Shown here in pieces: positions 20,482-29,874 of a stretch of 64,000 nt of DNA. Position numbers and translations under genes: made by a program. Origin of the DNA: Minwuia sp048007105 (lineage in GTDB: Bacteria; Pseudomonadota; Alphaproteobacteria; Minwuiales; Minwuiaceae). The number at the start of each line of letters is the position of its first letter. Position 1 is the first letter of the stretch. The DNA is taken from the NCBI RefSeq assembly GCF_048007105.1, contig NZ_CP180352.1:3782001-3846000 (forward strand), read 5' to 3'. The notes beneath the pieces were generated by a model. It saw nothing but the letters and a program-made list of their open reading frames with translations, did not search any database and was not told the DNA's origin.

Positions 20482-20520
20482 CGGTTGCGGCGCGCGGCGA
20501 AGCATCCTTAAGTGCCGCGC

Positions 20521-21237
20521 ATGCCTGATCCCGCGACAAGGAGGCCCGACCTCCGCCACATCGACACCTGGGTCTTCGACCTCGACAACACGCTCTATCC
20601 GGCCAGTTCCGACCTCTTCGCGCAGGTCTCCGACCGCATGCGCTACTTCATCCGCGATCTGCTTGAGGTCAGCGAGGACGAGGCCCACCGGATGCAGAAG
20701 GGCTACTTCATGTCCCACGGCACCACGCTGAAGGGACTGATGGACCATCACGGCATCGATCCGCACGATTTCCTGGATTACGTGCACCAGATCGACCTGT
20801 CGCCGATCCCGCCGAATCCCGAACTGCCCGGCCTGCTGGAACGGCTGCCGGGACGCCGGCTGGTCTTCACCAACGGCTCCGTGAACCACGCGCTCAACAT
20901 CATGACGCATCTGGGCATCGAGAAGTGCTTCGAGGGCATCTTCGACATCGTGCATTCGGAGTTCGAGCCCAAGAAGAGCGTCGAACCCTATCGACTGTTC
21001 ATCCAGAAGCACGAGGTCGATCCGGCCCGCGCCGTGATGTTCGAGGACATGGCCCGCAACCTGGCGCCGGCCCATGAAGTCGGATTCACGACCGTGTGGA
21101 TTCCGGGCATCTCGGAATGGAGCTTCGAGGCGTCGGAAGGCGAACACATCAACTACATCACCGAGGACCTGAACGATTTCCTGATCCGCGCCCTCGATGT
21201 GATCGAGGGACGGGCCGATCCGGAAGAGGAGCGCTGA
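20521..21237 (+). CDS. HAD hydrolase, pyrimidine 5'-nucleotidase (SDT1-like)
   Basis: The protein has 238 residues with HAD motif I in VFDLDNTLYP, motif II in RLVFTNGSVNHAL, motif III Lys in EPKKSVEPY and motif IV in VMFEDMARNL. These match the pyrimidine 5'-nucleotidase branch that dephosphorylates UMP/CMP-type substrates in the cytoplasm. The ATG at 20521 is taken as start, although a GTG at 20512 would add three residues. The next gene starts 3 bases after the stop, so the two are probably co-transcribed. Confidence 0.83.
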   Translation: MPDPATRRPDLRHIDTWVFDLDNTLYPASSDLFAQVSDRMRYFIRDLLEVSEDEAHRMQKGYFMSHGTTLKGLMDHHGIDPHDFLDYVHQIDLSPIPPNPELPGLLERLPGRRLVFTNGSVNHALNIMTHLGIEKCFEGIFDIVHSEFEPKKSVEPYRLFIQKHEVDPARAVMFEDMARNLAPAHEVGFTTVWIPGISEWSFEASEGEHINYITEDLNDFLIRALDVIEGRADPEEER

Positions 21238-21240
21238 TCC

Positions 21241-22752
21241 GTGACCACTATCGCCATCGCGGGTTTCCTGCACGAGACCAACACCTTCGCGCCGATTCTG
21301 ACGACCTACGACCACTTCGCCCGGGGCGAGGGATGGCCCCCGCTGACCGAAGGCGAGGAGATGCTGACCGTCTTCCCGCCGATCAATATCGGCACCGGCG
21401 GGTTCATCAACGAGGCGCGGGACCTCGGCTACGATCTGGCGCCCGTCTGCTGGTCCGCTGCGGTCCCGGCCGGATATGTCACCGAAGATGCCTATGAGCG
21501 GATCACGGCGAAGATGGTCGACGGCCTGGAAGCGGCGGTGAAGGGCGGCGCTTCGGCCATCTATCTGGACCTCCACGGCGCCATGGTCGCCCAGCATCAC
21601 GAGGATGGCGAAGGCGAACTGCTCGCCCGGCTGCGTCAGCGGCTCGGCGACGAGATCCCCATCGCCGTCAGCCTGGATCTGCACGTCAACATCACCGAGC
21701 GTATGGTCGCGCTCTCGGATGTGCTGATCGCCTACCGCACCTACCCCCATATCGACATGGCGGAGACCGGGAGGCGCACGGCGCGGCATCTCCACGGCCT
21801 GCTGGAAGGCCGGCCGAAACAGGCGAAGGCCTTCATCAAGCTCGATTTCCTGCCGCCGCTGACCGGGCAGTGCACCATGGTGGAGCCGTCGAAGTCGGTC
21901 TACGAACTGGTCGCGAAGCTGGAAGGCGGCGCGGTATCGACCACCAGCTACACCCCGGGCTTCCATCCCGCGGACATCCGTGAATGCGGCCCCGCCATCG
22001 TCGCCTATGCCGACGATCAGGAGAGCGCCGACCGCGCAGCGCGGGAAATCGCCGACTACATTATCTCCCGCGAGGGCGAGTTCGCCGAGCCGATGCTCTC
22101 TCCGTCCGGCGCTGTCGATGAGGCCAAGCGCCTCTCCAATGTCGCAACGAAGACCGTGGTGCTGTGCGACGCCCAGGACAATTCCGGCGCAGGCGGCACC
22201 TCCGACACCACCGGCCTGCTGCGGGCGCTCGTGGAGGGTGGCGCACAAGGGGCGGTCATCGGACATCTGACCGACCCCGACGCTGCGCAGGCGGCGCACA
22301 GGGCAGGCGTCGGCGCGACATTGACCCTGGCGCTGGGCGGCAAGCTGTTCACGGCCGGCGACCCGCCTTTCGAAGCCGACTTCAAGGTGACGGCCCTGTC
22401 CGAAGGCCGCTTCCTCTGCACCGGCCCCTTCTATGGCGGCACCAACGCCAATCTGGGCCTGACAGCGGTTCTGGAGACAGGCGGCGTTCGGGTGGTGGTC
22501 TGCGAGAACCGGATGCAGGCGGCCGACAAGGAGATGTTCCGCCACATCGGCATCGAACCGGAGGACGTGCCCATCCTCGGCCTTAAATCCTCGGTGCATT
22601 TCCGCGGCGACTTCACCGACATCGCCGAGACCATCCTGATCGTCGAGGCGCCCGGGGCCTTCATCGACCGGCCGGCCAACAATGACTACCGGAACCTCCG
22701 GTCCGGTGTCCGCCTCGGCCCCCTGGGTCCGGTTTTCGAAGGCGCGGATTAG
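21241..22752 (+). CDS. M81 family metallopeptidase (MlrC-like)
   Basis: A protein of 503 residues that starts with GTG. It carries the family signatures IAGFLHETNTFAP, SLDLHVNITERMV (zinc ligands) and GGTSDTTGLL with DAQDNSGAGGTS. The family is named for microcystinase C, which degrades microcystin linear peptides, but most members sit in cells that never meet the toxin and act on other small peptides or amides. It is cytoplasmic. It follows the nucleotidase closely and precedes an MFS gene, which could import its substrate. Confidence 0.82.
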   Translation: MTTIAIAGFLHETNTFAPILTTYDHFARGEGWPPLTEGEEMLTVFPPINIGTGGFINEARDLGYDLAPVCWSAAVPAGYVTEDAYERITAKMVDGLEAAVKGGASAIYLDLHGAMVAQHHEDGEGELLARLRQRLGDEIPIAVSLDLHVNITERMVALSDVLIAYRTYPHIDMAETGRRTARHLHGLLEGRPKQAKAFIKLDFLPPLTGQCTMVEPSKSVYELVAKLEGGAVSTTSYTPGFHPADIRECGPAIVAYADDQESADRAAREIADYIISREGEFAEPMLSPSGAVDEAKRLSNVATKTVVLCDAQDNSGAGGTSDTTGLLRALVEGGAQGAVIGHLTDPDAAQAAHRAGVGATLTLALGGKLFTAGDPPFEADFKVTALSEGRFLCTGPFYGGTNANLGLTAVLETGGVRVVVCENRMQAADKEMFRHIGIEPEDVPILGLKSSVHFRGDFTDIAETILIVEAPGAFIDRPANNDYRNLRSGVRLGPLGPVFEGAD

Positions 22753-22821
22753 AAATTTACATGCAGGCCATGCAGAATTGATGCTGACTGCCCCGGCGGT
22801 CAGCCTGTATACCTCTGCGCC

Positions 22822-24031
22822 ATGACAGAAGCTGCCGTTCAGACCGTCGATACGACCGTGAAGCGGAATGTCGTGCTGCTGGCCGTGTGCCAGGCGCTCG
22901 GCGTTTCGACCATGTCGACCATGATCGCGATGGGTCCCCTCATCGGCTACTCGCTGGCCGAGGACAAGGCGCTCGCGACGTTGCCGGTCAGCGCCGTTGT
23001 CACCGGCACCATGCTTGCGACCTACCCGGCCGCGATCTTCATGGGCCGTTTCGGCCGCCGGACCGGCTTCGTCCTCGGCTCTCTGCTCGGCGTCGTCGGC
23101 AGCGGCGTCGGCGCCTTTGCCCTTCTGCAGGCGAATTTCTGGCTGTTCTGTGTGGCGACCATGCTTATCGGCATGTTCTCCGCCTTCTTCCAGCAGTACC
23201 GCCATGCGGCCGTCGACATGTCGCCGGTCTTCTTCCGGCCCAAGGCCGTGTCCTATGTCATGGCGGGCGGGCTGGCCGCGGGATTCCTGGGACCGGAACT
23301 GGCCAAGCACACCAAGGACATGATACCGCAGGTCTTCTTCCTCGGTTGCTTTGTCGGTACGGCAGGCTTGGCGCTGCTCTCGGCGCTGGTGCTGATGTTC
23401 CTCGACATTCCGAAGCCAAAGCGGACCACCAAAGACGAACGCGGCCAGCCCGATGGGCCAGATCGTCAGGAACCCCGTCTTCTGGGTCGCTGCCGGCTCT
23501 GCCATGATCGGCTTCGGCGTGATGAGCCTGGTCATGACCGCGACTCCGCTGGCAATGAAGCATTGCGGCTTCGAGTTCGACGATTCCACGACGGTCATCC
23601 AGTGGCACGTCGTCGCCATGTACCTGCCCAGCTTCTTCACCGGCGCGCTGATCACCCGGTTCGGGGTGCTGAAGATCATCGTCGTGGGCGCGATCCTGAA
23701 CCTGGTCTGCGTCGCGGTGGCGCTTTCGGGCATCGAGATGATCAACTTCTGGACCGCGCTGGTGCTGCTCGGCGTCGGCTGGAATTTCATGTTCGTCGGC
23801 GGCACGACGCTGCTGGCCGAGTGCTACACGCCCGAGGAGGCCCCGCGCGTCCAGGGCGTCAACGACTTCCTCGTTTTCGGCATGGTGGCCATGTCGTCGC
23901 TGAGCTCGGGACAGTTGCTGGACCGGCTCGGATGGGACGCCGTGGCGATGACCGCCGCGCCGCTGGTGTCCATCGCAATGCTGGGCGCGATCTGGCTGAT
24001 GTTTTCGGCATACCGCCCGCAGCGCGCGTGA
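22822..24031 (+). CDS. MFS transporter, frameshifted
   Basis: This is a major facilitator superfamily permease. The first half has the signature loop FMGRFGRRTGFVLGSLLG and ends at FLDIPKPKRTTKDERG. The second half resumes in another frame at MGQIVRNPVFWVAAGSAMIG and runs to YRPQRA. The break is at the CCC of 23449-23451. With one C removed the joint reads RGQPMGQIVRNPVF and the protein is 402 residues with twelve spans, a normal length. A homopolymer insertion error is likelier than a real mutation. Substrate unknown. Confidence 0.82.
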
Positions 24032-24055
24032 ATATGACGCATTCCGGCGCGCCTG

Positions 24056-24084
24056 TTGCGCCGCAAGGCCGTCTTTGGCATATA
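24056..24084 (+). promoter_or_regulatory. Probable hppA promoter
   Basis: TTGCGC (24056-24061), a 17-base spacer and CATATA (24079-24084) lie 88 bases before the hppA start, in the gap after the MFS gene. The hexamers are acceptable and the spacing is ideal. This is inference from sequence alone. Confidence 0.4.
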
Positions 24085-24171
24085 GCCGCCACTTTGACCT
24101 AGGCGAGGGGCGAATCCGGAGGGGATTCCTGTCGCGTCGCTTATGTTCTCTATGACAGGGGAATACAAACC

Positions 24172-26274
24172 ATGGAAACCACACTGTTGCTGGTGCTTGT
24201 CGCCGGTGCGCTCGCGATTGTCTACGGCATCGTGACCGCCAAGCAGGTGCTGGGAGCGCCTGCCGGCAACGAGCGCATGCAGGAGATCGCAGGCGCCGTC
24301 CAGGAAGGCGCCCGCGCCTATCTGAACCGCCAGTACATGACCATCGCCATCGTCGGCGTGGTCGTCACCATCATCCTTGCCATCCTGCTGGGCGGCCTGG
24401 TGGCCGTCGGCTTCGTGATCGGCGCCGTGCTGTCCGGCGCGGCCGGCTACATCGGCATGAACGTCTCCGTCCGCTCCAACGTGCGCACCACCGAGGGCGC
24501 GCGTCAGGGTCTGGCAAAGGGTCTGGACATCGCCTTCAAGGCCGGCGCCATCACCGGCATGCTGGTGGCTGGCCTGGCCCTGCTGGGCGTCGCCGGCTAC
24601 TACGCCGTGCTGCTGGGCATGGGCGTCGAGGGCCGCGGCCTGGTCGATCCGCTGGTCGCCCTGGGCTTCGGCGCATCGCTGATTTCCATCTTCGCCCGTC
24701 TCGGCGGCGGTATCTTCACCAAGGGCGCTGACGTCGGCGCCGACCTGGTGGGCAAGGTCGAGGCCGGCATCCCCGAAGACGATCCCCGCAACCCCGCCGT
24801 GATCGCGGACAATGTGGGCGACAATGTCGGCGACTGCGCCGGCATGGCCGCCGACCTGTTCGAAACCTACGCCGTGACCGTCGTGGCCACCATGGTGCTG
24901 GCGTCGATCCTGTTCGCCGGCGAGCTGGCCGCGGCCACCATGCTGTATCCGCTGGCCATCGGCGGCGCCTGCATCGTGACCTCGATTATCGGCACCTACT
25001 TCGTCCGCCTGGGATCGTCCAACAACATCATGGGCGCCCTCTACAAGGGCTTCATCGCTTCCGCAGTGCTTTCGGCCGTCGCGATCTACCCGATCACCTC
25101 GGTGACCGTCGGCATGGGCCAGATCGGCAATGCAGGCTTCACCGGTCTTGACCTGTTCATCTGCGCCATCGCCGGCCTGGTTGTCACCGGTCTGATCATC
25201 TGGGTTACCGAGTACTACACCTCGACGGAGTACAAGCCCGTGCGTTCGGTGGCGGAGGCGTCCAATACCGGCCATGCCACCAACATCATCCAGGGTCTGG
25301 CCATCGGCATGCAGTCGACGGCGATCCCGGCGCTGATCATCTGCGCTGGCATCATCGTCACCTACTCGCTGGCCGGCCTGTTCGGCATCGCCATCGCCGT
25401 CACCGCCATGCTGGCGCTGGCCGGCATGGTCGTCGCGCTGGACGCCTACGGTCCGGTGACGGACAACGCGGGCGGCATCGCGGAGATGGCCGAACTGGAC
25501 GAATCGGTGCGCAACACCACCGATGCGCTGGACGCCGTCGGCAACACCACCAAGGCCGTCACCAAGGGCTACGCGATCGGTTCCGCCGGTCTCGGCGCCC
25601 TGGTGCTGTTCGCCGCCTACACGCAGGATCTGGCCTTCTTCGCCGCCAATCCGGATCAGTACCCGTACTTCGCCGGCGTTGTCGTCGATTTCGCGCTGTC
25701 CAACCCGTATGTGGTTGTCGGCCTGATCTTCGGCGGCCTGCTGCCGTTCCTGTTCGGCGCCATGTCGATGACCGCTGTCGGCCGCGCCGCCGGCTCGGTC
25801 GTCGAGGAAGTCCGCCGTCAGTTCCGTGAGGATTCGGGCATCATGGCCGGCACCTCGAAGCCCGACTACAGCCGGGCGGTCGACATGCTGACCAAGGCCG
25901 CGATCAAGGAGATGATCGTGCCGTCGATGCTGCCGGTGCTGGCGCCGATCGTCGTCTACTTCGTCATTCTGGGCGTGACCGGCGGCGACAAGGCGCAGGC
26001 GCTGGCCACCGTCGGCGCGATGCTGATGGGCGTGATCGCCACGGGCCTCTACGTCGCGGTCTCCATGACCGTCGGCGGCGGCGCCTGGGACAACGCCAAG
26101 AAATACATTGAGGACGGCAATCACGGCGGCAAGGGCTCCGAGGCGCACAAGGCCTCGGTGACCGGCGACACCGTCGGCGATCCCTACAAGGACACCGCCG
26201 GCCCGGCCGTGAACCCGATGATCAAGATCACCAACATCATGGCCCTGCTGCTGCTGGCGATCCTCGCCCACTAA
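24172..26274 (+). CDS. hppA: H+-translocating membrane pyrophosphatase, K+-independent type
   Basis: A membrane protein of 700 residues with about 16 spans that couples pyrophosphate hydrolysis to proton export. The active-site signatures are KGADVGADLVGKVEAGIPED, DNVGDNVGDCAGMAADLFE and, at the C-terminus, GDTVGDPYKDTAGPAVNPMI. The GNTTKAVTKG segment carries Lys where K+-dependent enzymes have Ala, so this is the K+-insensitive proton-pumping class. The start has AGGGGA nine bases upstream. A strong terminator follows at once, so it is probably monocistronic. Confidence 0.96.
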   Translation: METTLLLVLVAGALAIVYGIVTAKQVLGAPAGNERMQEIAGAVQEGARAYLNRQYMTIAIVGVVVTIILAILLGGLVAVGFVIGAVLSGAAGYIGMNVSVRSNVRTTEGARQGLAKGLDIAFKAGAITGMLVAGLALLGVAGYYAVLLGMGVEGRGLVDPLVALGFGASLISIFARLGGGIFTKGADVGADLVGKVEAGIPEDDPRNPAVIADNVGDNVGDCAGMAADLFETYAVTVVATMVLASILFAGELAAATMLYPLAIGGACIVTSIIGTYFVRLGSSNNIMGALYKGFIASAVLSAVAIYPITSVTVGMGQIGNAGFTGLDLFICAIAGLVVTGLIIWVTEYYTSTEYKPVRSVAEASNTGHATNIIQGLAIGMQSTAIPALIICAGIIVTYSLAGLFGIAIAVTAMLALAGMVVALDAYGPVTDNAGGIAEMAELDESVRNTTDALDAVGNTTKAVTKGYAIGSAGLGALVLFAAYTQDLAFFAANPDQYPYFAGVVVDFALSNPYVVVGLIFGGLLPFLFGAMSMTAVGRAAGSVVEEVRRQFREDSGIMAGTSKPDYSRAVDMLTKAAIKEMIVPSMLPVLAPIVVYFVILGVTGGDKAQALATVGAMLMGVIATGLYVAVSMTVGGGAWDNAKKYIEDGNHGGKGSEAHKASVTGDTVGDPYKDTAGPAVNPMIKITNIMALLLLAILAH

Positions 26275-26298
26275 GCTTCAGGGACCGTTGGTCCGAAG

Positions 26299-26333
26299 AG
26301 CCCCGCGGAGGTTAGCCTCCGCGGGGCTTTTCC
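26299..26333 (+). terminator. Rho-independent terminator of hppA
   Basis: A 13-bp perfect GC-rich stem (26299-26311 with 26316-26328) around a TTAG loop is followed by TTTCC. It begins 24 bases after the hppA stop and lies before the end of the convergent GST gene. Confidence 0.88.
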
Positions 26334-26337
26334 TTGT

Positions 26338-27096
26338 TCAGAGCGGGACCGGGAGCTCGAAGCAGGTTTCGTATATGCGGTCGCGGTGCGCCATCAGTTC
26401 GCCGGATGCGGCGGACTTCACATCGTCGGGCACCGATTCCCACATGGCGCGGAAACGCGGATGCATCGGCAGCTTCTCCGCCGGCAACGGCGCGACGAGG
26501 TTGGAGAAGGCGGCCCAGTAGATGTCGACCGCCGTCAGGGACGAACCGACGAGGAACGGCTTGCCGGCGATCCGCGCCGAAAGGGCTTCGAGGATCGCGA
26601 TGACCCGCTGCCGGTAGTCCTCGCTTTCGCGATAGCCGTATTTGCCGGCCAGGAACTTGCCGACCTTCGGGTGAAAGCCGCTGGCGCCGTCGGATTCGAA
26701 TCCGAGACCGACGAGGAAATTGCGCGCCGCCCAGCCCAGACCCATCTCGCCGCAGATCTCGTGGGACAGACCGATCGCCTCGGCGCGGGCCTCGAAGCCG
26801 TCCGGCAGCAGCGGCTTCGCCGGCGCCAGCCGTTCGGCCAGCAGCAGGATTTCCGCCCAGCCGGTGCGCAGCGGTTCGTCCTCGAAGGCGACGACCGGGA
26901 CCGAGGAATTCCCCGCCCACCCGGCAATCGCGTTGTCAGGATCGTCCTCGGCCTGTCCGGCATACTGGCAGTCCAGGCCCTTGACCCGGAAGATGGCCTT
27001 GGCCGCTTCGGTCCAGGGGCTCGGAACCCCGCGCAGACAGGCAATGCGGAGGCCCGGCATCGCGCGGGCCTCGGTTACGGATACGAATGTCGACAT
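26338..27096 (-). CDS. Glutathione S-transferase-like protein
   Basis: This protein of 252 residues has a thioredoxin-like N-terminal domain (SSVPVVAFEDEPLRTGWAEI, the cis-Pro and glutathione-contact segment) and an all-helical C-terminal domain with LSARIAGKPFLVGSSLTAVD, the GST N-capping box. The usual Ser/Tyr/Cys region reads RGVPSPWTEAAKAI. Cytoplasmic. Its substrate and glutathione use are not certain. It is convergent with hppA. Confidence 0.72.
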   Translation of the reverse strand: MSTFVSVTEARAMPGLRIACLRGVPSPWTEAAKAIFRVKGLDCQYAGQAEDDPDNAIAGWAGNSSVPVVAFEDEPLRTGWAEILLLAERLAPAKPLLPDGFEARAEAIGLSHEICGEMGLGWAARNFLVGLGFESDGASGFHPKVGKFLAGKYGYRESEDYRQRVIAILEALSARIAGKPFLVGSSLTAVDIYWAAFSNLVAPLPAEKLPMHPRFRAMWESVPDDVKSAASGELMAHRDRIYETCFELPVPL

Positions 27097-27157
27097 GCCT
27101 TTTTCCTCCCCGATTCAGGCAGGGAGGGATGGTAGCGCAGTCCGCAGGCTTGGAAAG

Positions 27158-27517
27158 TCAGGCGGCGGCGGGCCGCTGCGCCAGGCCTTCCATGATGGTG
27201 CGGTTCACCGAGATCAGGTCGTCGACCGTCTCCATGCCGCGCATGACGCTGCTGGAATGACGGTCCACCCAGATCGCCAGCGAGATGATCGACGCCCGGG
27301 TCTGCTCGGGCAGCATGTTGCCCTCCTTCGAGCAGTCGGACATCAGGGTCGACCAGAGCCGGCGGTTGCGGTGCACGGCCTCGATCACACCCGGTTCATG
27401 CCGCGGCAGATCCTTCACCTCCATGAGGCGACGGGTGATCTCTGCGAAAAGACGGTACTCGGTATCGCGCGGGCTCTCGGCGACGCGCTGCGCCTTGCTA
27501 TACGCCTGCAGGCTCAT
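27158..27517 (-). CDS. flaF: Flagellar biosynthesis regulator FlaF
   Basis: The protein has 119 residues matching alphaproteobacterial FlaF throughout (YSKAQRVAESPRDTEYRLFA, NRRLWSTLMSDC, ISLAIWVDRHS). FlaF works with FlbT on flagellin: it promotes flagellin production and secretion while FlbT restrains translation. It overlaps flbT by 20 bases, so the two are translated together. No flagellin gene is in the window. Confidence 0.93.
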   Translation of the reverse strand: MSLQAYSKAQRVAESPRDTEYRLFAEITRRLMEVKDLPRHEPGVIEAVHRNRRLWSTLMSDCSKEGNMLPEQTRASIISLAIWVDRHSSSVMRGMETVDDLISVNRTIMEGLAQRPAAA

Positions 27518-27902
27518 AATTCAGCCTCTCTTGTTCGAAGTCGAGCAGTCGCCGGCACAGCGTCAGACCCTTGTAGTACTGACGCTCCATGACGCACTGG
27601 CTGATGGAGACACAAGTGGAAAGCGCGTCGGGGTCGCTGACCGCTCCCATGAACTCCGACATGCGCCGCACGAATTCTTCGTAGAAGCCGGGCCGGACCT
27701 TCTCGTCGAGGTACATCGACATGATGGCGAAGTAGATTCGCTTCGCCGGAGTGTCGACCTCGTTCGCTTTCAGGATGTCGCGCTCGCGGAGGATCGACGC
27801 CTTGTTATGCAGTACCAGGGTCGCCCGCCGGTCGCCGTTCGCGATGACCGCGCCGTTGATGACGAATTTCTCGCCGGGCTTGAGCGTCAGTTTCAGGGCC
27901 AT
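27498..27902 (-). CDS. flbT: Flagellar biosynthesis repressor FlbT
   Basis: A protein of 134 residues with the FlbT pattern: MALKLTLKPGEKFVINGAVI, RATLVLHNKASILRERDI, RIYFAIMSMYLD. FlbT binds the flagellin mRNA leader and limits translation until the hook is complete. The ATG at 27902 is chosen since all family members begin near the LKLKPGE motif; the open frame continues upstream without similarity. The gene is divergent from the glycosylation operon. Confidence 0.93.
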   Translation of the reverse strand: MALKLTLKPGEKFVINGAVIANGDRRATLVLHNKASILRERDILKANEVDTPAKRIYFAIMSMYLDEKVRPGFYEEFVRRMSEFMGAVSDPDALSTCVSISQCVMERQYYKGLTLCRRLLDFEQERLNYEPAGV

Positions 27903-27990
27903 ACAGTCCTCGGCCGTCGCCGGCCGCTCCGAGATACGTGAACACGAACCCGGCGAACCGGGCATGGAACGCAGATTGATCCCGACGAGG

Positions 27991-28006
27991 TTGAATTATC
28001 GTTAAC
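27991..28006. promoter_or_regulatory. CtrA-like box between flbT and the glycosylation operon
   Basis: TTGA-N7-TTAAC sits in the divergent gap, 89 bases from flbT and 94 from the first glycosylation gene. It differs from TTAA-N7-TTAAC at one position. CtrA control of flagellar genes is known in this class, so this is a credible switch for both directions. Confidence 0.4.
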
Positions 28007-28099
28007 GGCGGAGAAAGTCGGCGGGCAAAACGTGCTTAAGCAAATCTTCACCCTGCCCGGCTTTGATTGCGGCGTTTCGAAAACGATCACGAGACCGCC

Positions 28100-29872
28100 A
28101 TGTCCTCCGCCCGACTGAAGACCCGTCCCGAAGCCAAGACCGCGCCGAAGGTTCACCGCTCGATCCTCCAGGGCGACACGATCCAGTTCGTCGAGGTGCT
28201 GAACCGCGTCGATCCGGAACGCAAGCCGACGCGCGCCGAACTGAAGCGGTCGATCCAGCATCTGAGCCGCGGCAACAAGCTCGCCAATGACGGCCAGTTC
28301 AACGAGGCGGCCTCGGAGTTTCTGAGGGCGCATTGCCTTGACCCGTCGAACGGCGACACCCTGCTCGTGCTGGGCAACAATCTCCGCTACGCCGGCAATG
28401 TGCAGGCAGCGATCCACGCGATGGAGCGCGCCCTCGAGATCGCGGGCGAGGATCCGGAACTGGTCTACGGCGTCGGCCAGCTGGCCCAGGATCTGGGCAT
28501 GCTGGATGCGGCCGAACGCATGTACGCGCTGGTGATCCAGCGTTGCCCCGACGACCCCCGCGGCCCCACCGCGCTGGCCGCCGTCAAGCGGGCCAAGGGC
28601 AATTACGGCGAAGCGATCGACACGCTGAAATTCGCCATCGAGCAGAAGCCGTCTGACGAGAGCCTGTGGCAGGCGCTTGCGGTTACGGTCGCCGAAGACC
28701 GCGGCGCCGACGCGGCCCGCCCCTTCTTCGACGAGGCGCTGCGGCTCAATCCCGACTACGACATCGCCTGGTCCAACCTGGGTCACGCCTACTCGTCGAT
28801 GGGCCGGTTCGAGGAATCGCTGCCCTTCCTGAAGAAGGCCGTCGATCTGCGTCCCGACGACGCCGATACCCACTTCTCCTACGCGTCCTCGCTGCTCGGC
28901 GTCGGCGACCTGGAGGAAGGCTGGCAGGAATACGAGTGGCGGCTCGACCGCCGCCGCGGCGATTCGGTGGTCTTCGTCCACGACCTGCCGCGCTGGCAGG
29001 GCGAGGACATCTCCGACAAGTGCATCCTTGTCTCGGACGAGCAGGGCATCGGCGACGCCATCATCTTCGGCAGCGCTTACCGCGACGTGATCGAGCGGGC
29101 CGGCCACGTGATCATCGAGTGCGACCGGCGTCTCGTGAGCTGGTTCCAGCGCTCCTTCCCCGAGGCGACCGTGCACCGCCACGTCACCTTCCGCTCGAAC
29201 GCCAAGATCCACCGCCACTACGGCTGGCTGAAGGAAGACGGCATTCCGAAGCCGGACCTGTTCATCCCCTCCGGCTCGATCTTCGGCATCGTCCGGGACG
29301 GCATCGACAGCTTCGCGCGCAACGGCAACTACCTGATCCCCGACCCCGAGCGCGCCGCTTACTGGAAGGCGAAGTTCGACGCCATCGGCGAAGGCCCGAA
29401 GGTCGGCATCTGCTGGACCGGCGGCTACGTCACCCCGATCCGCGCCAAGGGTTACATGTCACTGACCGACTTCGCCCCCTTCTTCGACCTGCAGGCGAAG
29501 GGCGCCCATTTCGTCAACTGCATGTACAAGGACGCCAGCGAGGACTGCGCCCGCCTGGCCGAGGACAAGGGCATCATCATCCACGATTTCGAGGGCATCG
29601 ACCGCCGCGAGCAGCTGGACGAGGCCGCCGCCTGGACCGCCGGTCTGGACTTCGTCGTCTCGATTTCCTCCTCGCCGGTCGCCATTGCCGGCGCGATGGG
29701 CATCCCCGCCGTGACCCTGCTGCACAAGCCTGACCGCTTTCACTTCGGTTCGGGCATCGAGCCCTGGTTCCCCAACACCGACATCTTCGTCGCCCGCGAG
29801 CCCGGCGAATGGCCGAAGAAGCCCTGCACGGAAGCTCGCATCCGCACTGGCGAAAGGCTCGGGCTGGACTGA
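28100..29872 (+). CDS. TPR-containing glycosyltransferase, FlmG-like
   Basis: The protein has about 590 residues. The N-terminal half (about 50-300) holds tetratricopeptide repeats such as AWSNLGHAYSSMGRFEESLP and HFSYASSLLGVGDLEEGWQ. The C-terminal half is a heptosyltransferase/GT41-like domain (VSDEQGIGDAIIFGSAYRDV, VGICWTGGYVTPIRAKGYMS, DFVVSISSSPVAIAGAMGIP). This layout is that of Caulobacter FlmG, in which the repeats hold flagellin and the catalytic part adds the sugar. It opens the 11-gene operon and is next to flbT-flaF, which supports a flagellin target. The start could be the ATG at 28067 or at 28100. Confidence 0.82.
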   Translation: MSSARLKTRPEAKTAPKVHRSILQGDTIQFVEVLNRVDPERKPTRAELKRSIQHLSRGNKLANDGQFNEAASEFLRAHCLDPSNGDTLLVLGNNLRYAGNVQAAIHAMERALEIAGEDPELVYGVGQLAQDLGMLDAAERMYALVIQRCPDDPRGPTALAAVKRAKGNYGEAIDTLKFAIEQKPSDESLWQALAVTVAEDRGADAARPFFDEALRLNPDYDIAWSNLGHAYSSMGRFEESLPFLKKAVDLRPDDADTHFSYASSLLGVGDLEEGWQEYEWRLDRRRGDSVVFVHDLPRWQGEDISDKCILVSDEQGIGDAIIFGSAYRDVIERAGHVIIECDRRLVSWFQRSFPEATVHRHVTFRSNAKIHRHYGWLKEDGIPKPDLFIPSGSIFGIVRDGIDSFARNGNYLIPDPERAAYWKAKFDAIGEGPKVGICWTGGYVTPIRAKGYMSLTDFAPFFDLQAKGAHFVNCMYKDASEDCARLAEDKGIIIHDFEGIDRREQLDEAAAWTAGLDFVVSISSSPVAIAGAMGIPAVTLLHKPDRFHFGSGIEPWFPNTDIFVAREPGEWPKKPCTEARIRTGERLGLD

Positions 29873-29874
29873 CC

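Noticed and set aside
22782..22803. Hairpin GCTGAC...GTCAGC between M81 and MFS genes
   Set aside because: No U-tract, and the loop is poorly formed, so not called a terminator.
20209..23805. 1198-residue minus-strand open frame
   Set aside because: Lies opposite the nucleotidase, M81 and MFS genes, which have clear family motifs.
23824..26271. 815-residue minus-strand open frame
   Set aside because: Shadow of hppA; His/Asp/Gly-rich composition.
27903..28099. Sigma-54 promoter for flagellar genes
   Set aside because: No TGGCAC-N5-TTGC match was found in the divergent gap.
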